Below, one piece after another: positions 8,285-15,422 of a stretch of DNA of 44,084 nucleotides. Source of the DNA: Acholeplasmataceae bacterium UBA2284 (GTDB lineage Bacteria > Bacillota_I > Bacilli_A > Acholeplasmatales > Acholeplasmataceae); NCBI GenBank assembly GCA_002345705.1, contig DDWO01000022.1, forward strand, positions 9,978 through 54,061, written 5' to 3'. The notes beneath the pieces are model-generated. The model had not been told where the DNA came from and made no database searches. It saw nothing but the letters and a program-made list of their open reading frames with translations. How positions within the stretch are numbered: the first letter of the stretch is position 1; every line of letters begins with the position of its first letter. The position numbers and the translations under genes are program-made.

Positions 8285-8313
8285 ATTATACATCAATTAT
8301 TATTTTTCTTCAA
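8285..8313 (-). promoter_or_regulatory. Promoter for the trpS T-box transcript
   Basis: On the minus strand TTGAAG (8313-8308) and TATAAT (8290-8285) have a 17-bp spacer. The -35 and spacer overlap the last codons and the stop of pepF, so trpS has its own start inside the end of the upstream gene. Confidence 0.8.
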
Positions 8314-10066
8314 GCACTTTCTCTAGTTGATCAATTAGACTGTTAAATCTCTTAATAACAGCCATAAAGGTTTCTTTATTAGTTAAATCAGCACCAGCTT
8401 TAGCTGCCTGGTTGACAGGAAAATCACTTCCACCTGATTTTAATAAACCGATAAAGTTTTCCATAGCATTTGGTTGGTTTGTCTTCACATTATCATAAAT
8501 CTTTAATGAAGCACTATAGGATGTTGAATATTGATAGACATAGAATGGTGTGTAATATAAATGAGGAATATATGCCCATACATATTGCTTACCATTTTCT
8601 TCAGTAATATCTAAGTCATAATAATGCTTATAAAGATCAATCATAATTTTTGATAGCGATTCATCAGTAATTGGAACACCCTTTTCTACTAACTGATTCG
8701 CTTCAAATTCAAAGGTAGCGAATAGTGTTTGTCTAAAGAAGGTTGCCATAATCCCATCAATTGCTTTTTCTAGTAAATCAATCTTTTGAGTCTTCGTTGT
8801 TGCCTTTGTTAATAGATAATCAAGAAGAATATGTTCATTAAAGGTTGAAGCTATTTCAGCAACAAAGATTGTGTAATCAGAAGTAGGCATTGGTTGATTT
8901 TCATTTGAGAAAATGGTGTGTGCACTATGTCCTGCTTCATGAGCAAGTGTAAAGACTGCATCAAGCGTATCATCATGATTTAACAAGATATATGGATGGA
9001 ATCCATAAAAACCTGAGGAGTATGCACCAGTTCTCTTGCCTTCAGCTGGATAAGCGTCAACAAATCCGTCTCTAAGAGCTTCTTTTTGATGAGAGGTAAA
9101 TTCTTCGCTCATATGAGCAATTGCCTCAAAGAATAAATTTCTAGCTGTTTCGAAAGGATATTTCGTATCATCCTTTGCTAGCTTCATAAAACGATCATAG
9201 GTATGATATTTATCTAGACCTAAATGTTTTTTTCTTAATGCTATATATCTCTTAATTGGAGCTGTATTTTCATAAGCAGCATCCTTTAAATTATGAAAAA
9301 CTGTTGTTGGGATGTTATTGACATCTAGTGCAGCTTCCAAAGAAGAACTATAGTTTCTTGATTTGTAGTTAGCAGCAAGCTGTTGAAGCACTAAATTATA
9401 GGTGCTAGCAAACGCCGCTTTATTATCCTTATATCTCTTGAAGGCGGATTCAAAGACTTTGCGACGATCATCAGCTGTAGGTACTTCAGGAAGAAGTGAA
9501 CGAAAATTGGATTGAGTAACCATAACCTCTTCACCATTAGATAAAGTCACTTTTTCATCACTTCTATCTACGATAGCAAGTGCTTGATACAAGGAAGCAG
9601 GAATACTACGGGTTGGACCAAAATTAGCAAGCAAGCTTTCTTGATCTCCAGATAATACATGCTTTTGTTGCATAAAGAGTTTCTTCATTTCAAAGGTGTA
9701 AGTCTTTAAGAAATCGCTTGAGTTTACAAAGCTCATAATCTTTTCTTCACCAATAGAGATCATCTCAGGCTTAGCAAAAGAAGTTTTTTGATTCAATTTG
9801 GATAGGGTTAATAGCATTTGTTGATTTTTTGATGACTTCACCTGATCCTTTAAATTTAAGTCACTGTTTAAATGAATATATGCATAAAGTCTGTATAATA
9901 ACTTTAATGCTCTTTCTTCAGCTTCAAGAAAAGCATTGAAGTTTTCTAGATCACCTAGCTTACCTTGAAAGATAGCAAGTAGATCGATATGCTCGGACAT
10001 TTTGACTAAATCTGCATCCCAAGCCTCTAAATTTGGATAAAAAGTTGATAAGTCCCATTTTGACAT
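8300..10066 (-). CDS. pepF: Oligoendopeptidase F (M3 metallopeptidase)
   Basis: A 588-residue cytoplasmic zinc endopeptidase that degrades short peptides. The zinc motif HEAGH is at 376-380, with the downstream acidic ligand expected in the following helix region. The order of a helical N-terminal PepF domain (about 100-180) and a C-terminal peptidase M3 domain fits the PepF/M3 oligoendopeptidase family, and the length is typical. The start follows an AAAGGAAT-type RBS. It is transcribed divergently from spx. Confidence 0.94.
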   Translation of the reverse strand: MSKWDLSTFYPNLEAWDADLVKMSEHIDLLAIFQGKLGDLENFNAFLEAEERALKLLYRLYAYIHLNSDLNLKDQVKSSKNQQMLLTLSKLNQKTSFAKPEMISIGEEKIMSFVNSSDFLKTYTFEMKKLFMQQKHVLSGDQESLLANFGPTRSIPASLYQALAIVDRSDEKVTLSNGEEVMVTQSNFRSLLPEVPTADDRRKVFESAFKRYKDNKAAFASTYNLVLQQLAANYKSRNYSSSLEAALDVNNIPTTVFHNLKDAAYENTAPIKRYIALRKKHLGLDKYHTYDRFMKLAKDDTKYPFETARNLFFEAIAHMSEEFTSHQKEALRDGFVDAYPAEGKRTGAYSSGFYGFHPYILLNHDDTLDAVFTLAHEAGHSAHTIFSNENQPMPTSDYTIFVAEIASTFNEHILLDYLLTKATTKTQKIDLLEKAIDGIMATFFRQTLFATFEFEANQLVEKGVPITDESLSKIMIDLYKHYYDLDITEENGKQYVWAYIPHLYYTPFYVYQYSTSYSASLKIYDNVKTNQPNAMENFIGLLKSGGSDFPVNQAAKAGADLTNKETFMAVIKRFNSLIDQLEKVLEEK

Positions 10067-10099
10067 GTTATGATTCCTTTCGTTCTTTTAGTTTCTTCT

Positions 10100-10105
10100 A
10101 TTATA
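10100..10105 (-). promoter_or_regulatory. -10 box for pepF
   Basis: TATAAT on the minus strand at 10105-10100, about 35 bases before the pepF start. No good -35 is visible at the right distance, so confidence is moderate. Confidence 0.45.
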
Positions 10106-10158
10106 ACGCATTACATTATCAAAAGACTAATGGTATGTACAAAATGTGTAAAATGATA

Positions 10159-10206
10159 GGAAAAACGTTTTCACAGGTTGTAAAATTCTCTAAATAATTA
10201 TATAAT
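10159..10206 (+). promoter_or_regulatory. Promoter for spx with LacI-type operator-like motif
   Basis: TTGTAA (10178-10183) and TATAAT (10201-10206) with a 17-bp spacer form a strong promoter. Directly upstream, at 10159-10175, is GGAAAAACGTTTTCACA. Its first twelve bases are identical to a motif upstream of gapA. The ACGTTTTCA half resembles the right half of a cre site. Confidence 0.75.
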
Positions 10207-10211
10207 TAAGC

Positions 10212-10275
10212 AACGGGGCAACCCATGCAAGAACACAAAGTGCTGTAGGCTAAAACCTATCTCTAAAGGAGGAAG
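10212..10275 (+). ncRNA. Structured 5' leader of spx, class unknown
   Basis: The roughly 65-nt leader contains a row of small potential hairpins: GGG-CAA-CCC, CAC-AAA-GTG, and TAGG-CTAAAA-CCTA. The last CCT can alternatively pair with the AGG of the Shine-Dalgarno sequence. I could not match it to a riboswitch class I know. It may be a regulatory element or chance. Confidence 0.3.
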
Positions 10276-10278
10276 ACA

Positions 10279-10743
10279 ATGATTACTATTTTTACAACCC
10301 CAAGTTGTTCGTCATGTCGGAAAGCGAAAAAGTGGCTTGATGATCATAAGATACCTTATGAAGAAAAAAACCTATTTAACCAGCGTATAACAGAAGCGGA
10401 TATTGATCGCATGCTTGAAAACGCTGAGAACGGATTTGAAGATATTATATCAACAAGATCAAAGATTTTTAAAGAAGAATCTTTAGATGTTGAAGATATG
10501 AAAATTAGTGAGCTTAAACAGTTCATTATCAACAATCCAAGTGTCTTAAAAAGACCTATCATGATTGATGGAGATAAGATGCAAGTAGGTTACAATGATG
10601 AAGAGATTCGCGTATTCATTCCTAGAAGACTTAGAGAATTGATTATGTGTGTTGATTGTCCTCAAGGTGAACACTGTGACTATCAAAGTGCGCTCAGACG
10701 CTATTTTGATGAAATTAAAAAAGAGATACAACATACGCATTAA
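10279..10743 (+). CDS. spx: Spx/ArsC-family regulator with C-terminal cysteine cluster
   Basis: Spx binds the RNA polymerase alpha C-terminal domain and redirects transcription during thiol stress. The product shows the redox CXXC (Cys10, Cys13) in TTPSCSSCRKA, Gly52 at the alpha-contact position, IISTRSK near 56-62, and the KRPIMID segment with Arg92. The family is normally about 131 residues; this one has 154. The extra tail carries Cys124, Cys127 and Cys133 (CVDCPQGEHC), a possible metal or second redox site. The RBS AAAGGAGG is strong. It has its own promoter and operator-like site and ends at a terminator. Confidence 0.9.
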   Translation: MITIFTTPSCSSCRKAKKWLDDHKIPYEEKNLFNQRITEADIDRMLENAENGFEDIISTRSKIFKEESLDVEDMKISELKQFIINNPSVLKRPIMIDGDKMQVGYNDEEIRVFIPRRLRELIMCVDCPQGEHCDYQSALRRYFDEIKKEIQHTH

Positions 10744-10747
10744 ATAA

Positions 10748-10780
10748 AAAAAGGAACTTCGGTTCCTTTTTATTTTATTC
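10748..10780. terminator. Terminator with TTCG tetraloop after spx
   Basis: AAAAAGGAAC (10748-10757), loop TTCG, GTTCCTTTTT (10762-10771), then ATTTTATT. The A-rich left flank means it can also serve the convergent gene on the minus strand. Confidence 0.92.
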
Positions 10781-10792
10781 GTTTTTTGATAT

Positions 10793-11200
10793 TTACTCAG
10801 TTACAACTTTTTCCTTATCTAAATCGGATTTTAAGTAGGTGTAGAATCCTAATGCAAATGTTCCAATCATTAACATTGATCCTAAGACGAATGCTGTTTT
10901 AACTCCTGGAGCATAAGCACTTATTACATGAATGTCACCGTTTAAAACGCCTGCTGATTTATCCCAAAACATTGTGAGGATAACTGATAAGAAAATGGAT
11001 GCTGAAAGCAGAAAGCCTTTATTTTGAAAATACCAACCAATCCATAATAAAACTACAGGGATGAATAATGTATATAAACTTGGTAGTGCATGAGAACCGT
11101 ACATGATAAACCATGGTTGTGTTCTAATCAATAGGGCTACAAGGAAAAGTACACTTGAAACCACAGCTGTAATAAAATAAAGTAAACTTCTTTCTTTCAT
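10793..11200 (-). CDS. Small polytopic membrane protein, function unknown
   Basis: A 135-residue hydrophobic protein with about four transmembrane helices (near 5-25, 38-57, 62-82, 100-122) and a charged tail rich in Lys, Asp and Glu. I do not recognise the family. The start is ATG at 11200 (MKERSLLYF), with GGAGG directly upstream. The open frame extends farther, but an upstream start would fall in the -35 box. It is convergent with spx and downstream of the DUF1576-like gene on the same strand, but has its own promoter. Confidence 0.75.
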   Translation of the reverse strand: MKERSLLYFITAVVSSVLFLVALLIRTQPWFIMYGSHALPSLYTLFIPVVLLWIGWYFQNKGFLLSASIFLSVILTMFWDKSAGVLNGDIHVISAYAPGVKTAFVLGSMLMIGTFALGFYTYLKSDLDKEKVVTE

Positions 11201-11234
11201 ATGGTCCTCCATCGTATAATTACTTACATATAAT

Positions 11235-11263
11235 ATTATAAAGTTATTATTAGTCATTGTCAA
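11235..11263 (-). promoter_or_regulatory. Promoter for the small membrane protein
   Basis: On the minus strand TTGACA (11263-11258) and TATAAT (11240-11235) have a 17-bp spacer, a perfect consensus promoter. It also decides the gene start, since anything upstream of about 11228 is not in the transcript. Confidence 0.92.
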
Positions 11264-11318
11264 TGTTATATTGTGTATAATGGCTTTAAATAGATAAAAT
11301 CTAGACTTTTTGAACTAT

Positions 11319-12572
11319 CTAGATAGGTTTAGTGTCGGTATCTGGTTTAATAATAGCGAATAGTGACGATAGAACAGCTGCAACAAATCCAGCAGCAAAG
11401 CCATTATTATATAAGTCAAACCCACCTTGGAATTGTAATGCAAGTGGTGTAATTAATAAATGAACGAATCCTGCAAGTATTCCAGCAAAGAAACCATATT
11501 GTCCTGCAAGTGGAGCAAGACCAGTTACGAAAAATATTGCAAGAATTGGACCTAATGTTAGCTCCATTGGAGTAAGTGCTACTGCAAGAATTGCCCCTAT
11601 AACTACAGGAATTGAATTCTTAGGATGTTTACCAAAAGCAGCAAACCCAACAATAGTTAGAATAGCTCCCATCACAGGTCCATTGATTTGGATTCCTAAT
11701 CCTAAGACTAAGACTATCGATAACAAACCCATAATACCAATGTTTAACATCGTAGCTTCCTTACCTGCAATAGCTGGGAAATCTGTGATTAAACGTCCAG
11801 ATTTTTTTAATATTAATGGATACTTAAGATGAACCTTAGGATCCATGATATAAGCTGCAATAATTAATAAAACTGAAACAATGATCGTTGCATAAAGTAA
11901 CTCAAAGTGGAATGCATTATTGACATCTACTTGTCGATTAATTGTCGTAAATACGGAAATAATACCAGTTAACATCATGGAAATTACACCCATGGAAAAT
12001 CCTGTATTATAAAGATTATATCCTTGATGGAATTTAATCGCGTGTGCGTTAAATGCTGGTAGTATAAAACCAACAAAAATACCAATGATGATACCAAGTG
12101 GAATCGATTGATAAAATGGTAATCCTACTCCAAAGATTAAATAGCTTACTATAGGTGAAATACCTGATGAAAGTAGTAGAACCAAGACATAATTTTTCAT
12201 TTCGGTTTTTGTAGCCTTAGCATATAAATAGATACCTAAATAAAGAGGTAGCGCATTGAATAAATTCTTACCGAAGAAGGCGAATCCAGCAATGGTTAAT
12301 AAACAGGCAAATATTGGACCTGTCATTTTTAAATTCATACGTTTCAGTAGGTATAGGTTCAAAAGAACGGTTAAGGAAACGTTTAATAGAGTTGCTGATA
12401 AACCACCGACTAATAAATAATCAGATACCAAAATACTTGGACTCATTAAAATTTTAATAAATCCATCGATGATTTGATCAATAGGTTCAATTGTAAAGGT
12501 AATGATGAACAAAATACTAAAAATAATAGGTACTAAAATATTTTGTTTCATTATGTTTTTCATGATCGACAT
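11319..12572 (-). CDS. Polytopic membrane protein, DUF1576-like
   Basis: A 417-residue very hydrophobic protein with roughly ten to twelve transmembrane segments. It is internally duplicated: GPIFACLLTIAGFAFFGK in the first half corresponds to GPVMGAILTIVGFAAFGK in the second, and the LYNTGFSMG and LYNNGFAAG segments also correspond. This two-repeat layout suggests a transporter or channel. I think it belongs to the uncharacterised DUF1576 family, from memory of its size and FGK repeats. Substrate unknown. RBS AGGAG precedes the ATG; an extended -10 promoter lies upstream. Confidence 0.72.
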   Translation of the reverse strand: MSIMKNIMKQNILVPIIFSILFIITFTIEPIDQIIDGFIKILMSPSILVSDYLLVGGLSATLLNVSLTVLLNLYLLKRMNLKMTGPIFACLLTIAGFAFFGKNLFNALPLYLGIYLYAKATKTEMKNYVLVLLLSSGISPIVSYLIFGVGLPFYQSIPLGIIIGIFVGFILPAFNAHAIKFHQGYNLYNTGFSMGVISMMLTGIISVFTTINRQVDVNNAFHFELLYATIIVSVLLIIAAYIMDPKVHLKYPLILKKSGRLITDFPAIAGKEATMLNIGIMGLLSIVLVLGLGIQINGPVMGAILTIVGFAAFGKHPKNSIPVVIGAILAVALTPMELTLGPILAIFFVTGLAPLAGQYGFFAGILAGFVHLLITPLALQFQGGFDLYNNGFAAGFVAAVLSSLFAIIKPDTDTKPI

Positions 12573-12593
12573 AGTTAATCTCCTGCTTGTTTA

Positions 12594-12602
12594 ATTATAG
12601 CA
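12594..12602 (-). promoter_or_regulatory. Extended -10 promoter for the DUF1576-like gene
   Basis: On the minus strand TGCTATAAT occupies 12602-12594, an extended -10 box. The -35 region (TTTCAT) is weak, as is common with extended -10 promoters. Confidence 0.65.
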
Positions 12603-12631
12603 AAACAGAAGAAATAATGAAATAAAAATAT

Positions 12632-12656
12632 AAAAAAAAGATAGCCTAAACTATCT
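12632..12656 (-). terminator. Terminator after the CYTH gene
   Basis: On the minus strand AGATAG, loop TTTAGG, CTATCT (12656-12639) is followed by a run of eight Ts. It overlaps the stop codon of the CYTH gene. Confidence 0.88.
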
Positions 12657-13202
12657 TCTACATATAAATGCTCGTTCACTCTTTCGTTTGGTCTGTTTAA
12701 AAGGGATATTGTGGTCCTCTAAAAACTGGTGAAATAGCTTTTCACCTTCATGATAATTACCTACTTCATATTCGACTTCGTAGTCAGTAACATTACAATA
12801 TTCACAACGATCTAGAAATAAGACGCCTCCTTCATAAGGAGTTGAAACTCTATAGTTATCTAGAGACACTCTAAATTTTACAAAGTAATCAATATCATCA
12901 AAGTAGTCTTTCGTGTTAAATCCATTTTTAATCATATCAAGTGCTTGATCCTTTTGAAGTAATACATGACTTTCAAAGGCACCAAATTCACTTTGACTCT
13001 TTAAGGTTACTTTAAAATGATTTTCACCTTTTTGACGAATGCGAAGGACTATTTTCTCTTGGTTTAGCTTATAATCATCCGTATCAAAGTAATGGTTAAT
13101 TTGCTTAAAAATATTGTTCTCTAGGTTAAATAAAGATAGTAGTTCTTGATACTTTTCGACTGAAATTTCAGTCTTAAATTCAATCTCGATATTCTTATTC
13201 AT
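12651..13202 (-). CDS. CYTH-domain protein (triphosphate tunnel metalloenzyme)
   Basis: The 183-residue product begins with the CYTH signature ExExK (Glu6, Glu8, Lys10 in EIEFK). Further alternating basic and acidic strands typical of the eight-strand tunnel follow: VLRIRQKGENHFKVTLK, then LDRCEY and DYEVEYEVGN. CYTH enzymes hydrolyse inorganic or organic triphosphates with Mg or Mn; YjbK is the Bacillus relative. The start is ATG 13202 with AAGGTGA upstream. A TTG 18 bases earlier is in frame but has no RBS. It is divergent from gapA. Confidence 0.85.
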   Translation of the reverse strand: MNKNIEIEFKTEISVEKYQELLSLFNLENNIFKQINHYFDTDDYKLNQEKIVLRIRQKGENHFKVTLKSQSEFGAFESHVLLQKDQALDMIKNGFNTKDYFDDIDYFVKFRVSLDNYRVSTPYEGGVLFLDRCEYCNVTDYEVEYEVGNYHEGEKLFHQFLEDHNIPFKQTKRKSERAFICRR

Positions 13203-13279
13203 GTATCTCACCTTCTCCAACTTCTTTGCCTAAATCATTATGCCGCTTATATTATATCAAAACAAGGTTCTAAAAGAAA

Positions 13280-13346
13280 GGAAAAACGTTTACATTCATG
13301 AACACGGTTTCATTATATTTGAAATTGCTAGATAAAATGGTAAAAT
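13280..13346 (+). promoter_or_regulatory. Promoter for gapA with LacI-type operator-like motif
   Basis: TTGAAA (13319-13324) and TAAAAT (13341-13346) with a 16-bp spacer form the promoter. Upstream at 13280-13296 lies GGAAAAACGTTTACATT, sharing twelve identical bases with the site before spx. Its right half (CGTTTACAT) matches the cre half-site pattern. Confidence 0.7.
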
Positions 13347-13386
13347 GTAGTCGATGAATAAAACAATCCTAGGAGGAAATTAAATT

Positions 13387-14403
13387 ATGGCAATAAAAGT
13401 AGCAATTAATGGTTTTGGCCGCATTGGTCGTCTTGCTTACAGATTGATGGCAGACAATCCTACATTCGATGTAGTCGGTATTAACGATTTAACAGATGCT
13501 GAAACTTTAGCATACCTTTTAAAGTATGATACAGCACAAGGGAATTTCAAATTAAACTCAGTAAGTTATGAAGGTACTGATTTAATTGTTGATGGCAAAA
13601 AGATTCCAATCTTTAGCCAAAAAGATCCAAAAGAATTACCATGGGGTAAATTAGGTGTTGATGTTGTTCTAGAATGTACAGGTTTCTTCACTGATGAAGT
13701 GAAAGCTGGATGGCATTTAGAAGCAGGCGCTAAAAAAGTTGTAATCTCTGCACCAGCAACTGGTAATGTGAAGACAATTGTGTTTAACGTCAATGATGAC
13801 ACACTTGATGGAACAGAAGACATTTTAAGTGGTGCTTCATGTACTACAAACTGTTTAGCACCAATCGCAAAAGTATTAGATGACAATTTCGGTATTGTTG
13901 GTGGATTCATGACAACAGTTCATGCATTTACAGCTGACCAATCCTTAATGGACCAACCACATAAAAAAGGTATTGCATCAAGAAGAGGACGTGCAGCATC
14001 TGAAAGCATTATTCCATCTTCAACAGGTGCAGCTAAAGCAATCGGTTTAGTCTTACCACAATTAAAGGGTAGATTAGATGGTACTGCACTTCGTGTTCCA
14101 ACAATCACTGGTTCAATTGTTGACTTAACAGTTGAAGTTAGAAAGCATACTACATTAGCAGAAGTTGATGCAGCATTTAAAAAAGCAGCAAATGAAACTC
14201 TAGCTTACGTATCTGATCCTATCGTATCATCAGATGTTATCGGTTCACATTACGGATCTTTATATGATGCAAATACTACTCAAATCGTGAATTACGATGA
14301 TCGCCAACTTGTTAAAGTCATGGCTTGGTATGACAATGAAATGAGTTATACTGCACAATTAATTAGAACTGTTACGAAATTAGCAAGTTTAATTAAGAAG
14401 TAA
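13387..14403 (+). CDS. gapA: Glyceraldehyde-3-phosphate dehydrogenase
   Basis: GAPDH (338 residues) converts glyceraldehyde-3-phosphate to 1,3-bisphosphoglycerate in glycolysis with NAD. The Rossmann motif is INGFGRIGRLAYR (8-20). The catalytic Cys152 lies in SGASCTTNCLAP, and the C-terminal WYDNEMSYT segment is present. Full length. RBS AGGAGG precedes the ATG. Monocistronic: it has its own promoter and terminator. The operator-like motif suggests carbon control, perhaps by the CcpA-like regulator. Confidence 0.98.
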   Translation: MAIKVAINGFGRIGRLAYRLMADNPTFDVVGINDLTDAETLAYLLKYDTAQGNFKLNSVSYEGTDLIVDGKKIPIFSQKDPKELPWGKLGVDVVLECTGFFTDEVKAGWHLEAGAKKVVISAPATGNVKTIVFNVNDDTLDGTEDILSGASCTTNCLAPIAKVLDDNFGIVGGFMTTVHAFTADQSLMDQPHKKGIASRRGRAASESIIPSSTGAAKAIGLVLPQLKGRLDGTALRVPTITGSIVDLTVEVRKHTTLAEVDAAFKKAANETLAYVSDPIVSSDVIGSHYGSLYDANTTQIVNYDDRQLVKVMAWYDNEMSYTAQLIRTVTKLASLIKK

Positions 14404-14438
14404 AAAAGAAATTATTAATAACGAATAAAGTGTAAAAA

Positions 14439-14470
14439 GGCGTTAAATCACATGATTCAACGCTTTTTTT
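14439..14470 (+). terminator. Intrinsic terminator after gapA
   Basis: A ten- to eleven-pair stem with one mismatch runs from GCGTT (14440-14444) to AACGC (14459-14463) and is followed by seven Ts. Confidence 0.9.
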
Positions 14471-14531
14471 ATTTGAATGTAAGTAAAATGTAAAGAAATG
14501 AAACAAATTCAACATATTTACAGCATTGTTG

Positions 14532-14560
14532 TTGACATACCTGTATGTGTGGTATATAAT
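14532..14560 (+). promoter_or_regulatory. Consensus promoter of the surface-fibre operon
   Basis: TTGACA (14532-14537) and TATAAT (14555-14560) have a 17-bp spacer, both boxes perfect. Such a strong start implies that expression is limited downstream, by the riboswitch. Confidence 0.95.
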
Positions 14561-14589
14561 ATAGAGGAAAATGTGAATAACATCTTTCA

Positions 14590-14672
14590 GTCACAAATGT
14601 TAAAGGCAAACCTGGAGAAATCCTGGGACGCAAAGCTATAGGGCCTATACAAGGTAGCCAGTTGTCATTTAG
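14590..14672 (+). ncRNA. Cyclic di-GMP-I (GEMM-I) riboswitch aptamer
   Basis: The transcript contains the GEMM-I consensus in order: AAAGGCAAACC (14602-14612), a P2 hairpin GGAGAAATCC with a GNRA-type loop, GGGACGCAAAGC (14625-14636), a P3 stem, and AAGGTAGCC (14651-14659). P1 can close by AAATG (14595-14599) with CATTT (14666-14670). The class binds c-di-GMP. It sits 30 bases after a consensus promoter and upstream of a terminator and the TasA-like genes, so it probably controls their transcription. The sign of control cannot be read with certainty. Confidence 0.95.
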
Positions 14673-14743
14673 AGGAAAATCTACAAATTGTGGATTCTCG
14701 TTCTACGCTTGACAATATGGCATTTTATTTTAAATGACATTAG

Positions 14744-14780
14744 AGTCGGCGTGTGAAAACATGCTGGCTTTATTTTATTT
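14744..14780 (+). terminator. Riboswitch expression-platform terminator
   Basis: AGTCGGCGTGT (14744-14754), loop GAAA, ACATGCTGGCT (14759-14769) pair over eleven positions including wobbles, followed by TTATTTTATTT. It lies between the aptamer and the RBS, so it is the regulated terminator. Upstream, TGTCATTTA (14663-14671) is exactly complementary to TAAATGACA (14731-14739), offering an alternative fold that competes with P1. Confidence 0.88.
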
Positions 14781-14802
14781 AGTCAAAGGAGGCGAGAGAA
14801 CC

Positions 14803-15381
14803 GTGGTCAAGAAATACATACCGATAGGAATTATCATCATGTTAATCATTGCACTTGGCTTCACTTCTACAGCAGCCTTTGCATATTGGCAAGATGTATC
14901 CAGTATCGGTAATGTGGTCATTCGTTTCGACGGAGTTGACGCAGAGCTTAAAGTATTGGAAACAAGCGACAGCTTCACAGGAAGATTAGTTCCAGAAGGT
15001 CGTGTCTATTTTGAAGGAGAAGTTGATCAAGTCGTATTTAGTTATGATGTCTACATCGATAAACCGCTCGTTCAAAGTATGAATTTAATTGTAGAAGCAA
15101 TTGAAGTAAAAATTGGTGAATCTGATACATACGCACACCTAGTAGATATAAGGATAGCAAGTGGTGGAGATTCATTCGAGTATGAGCTGTTCAACAGTAC
15201 AATAACTGTTGTAATAGTAGTTAGATTGATTGAGCCTATAGATAATGAAGAGGCAGTTGAAAGAGGTTTAGACCTTGAGTTGGTTAATGTTGATGATGCG
15301 GAATTAGCATACAACACCATTAAAGGAGAAGACATTAGCTTTGTCGTGAAATTTAGTGTTACTCCAAGAAATAATGATTAA
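14803..15381 (+). CDS. Secreted protein with SipW-type signal peptide, TasA/camelysin-like
   Basis: With the GTG start at 14803 (RBS AAAGGAGGCGAG) the product has 192 residues. It opens with a basic start, a long hydrophobic stretch and the FAYWQD motif typical of SipW-processed proteins, near residues 28-33. The rest is Val-, Glu- and Asp-rich and predicted to be mainly beta strand, without cysteines. This matches the general look of TasA/camelysin fibre proteins or minor pilin-like partners. The open frame extends to 14734, but that part lies in the terminator. First gene of the riboswitch-controlled operon. Confidence 0.75.
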   Translation: MVKKYIPIGIIIMLIIALGFTSTAAFAYWQDVSSIGNVVIRFDGVDAELKVLETSDSFTGRLVPEGRVYFEGEVDQVVFSYDVYIDKPLVQSMNLIVEAIEVKIGESDTYAHLVDIRIASGGDSFEYELFNSTITVVIVVRLIEPIDNEEAVERGLDLELVNVDDAELAYNTIKGEDISFVVKFSVTPRNND

Positions 15382-15422
15382 AACAAAAAATAAAAAATAA
15401 AAATGAAAAAGGGAGATTTAAA

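Noticed and set aside
8084..8296. Open frame of 70 codons on the minus strand
   Set aside because: It is inside the Trp T-box leader, which explains the sequence.
10207..10278. Second c-di-GMP-I riboswitch
   Set aside because: Only scattered matches (GGCAACC, ACAAAG); no P2 hairpin with GNRA loop and too short for the aptamer.
11201..11263. Longer N-terminus of the small membrane protein
   Set aside because: It would start inside the -35 box of a consensus promoter.
13566..14108. Open frames opposite gapA
   Set aside because: Antisense shadows of a strongly conserved gene; no RBS and no recognisable product. The same holds for other antisense frames in the window.
14734..14802. Upstream in-frame extension of the first fibre gene
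   Set aside because: It lies in the riboswitch terminator; a strong RBS precedes GTG 14803, which also gives a proper signal peptide.
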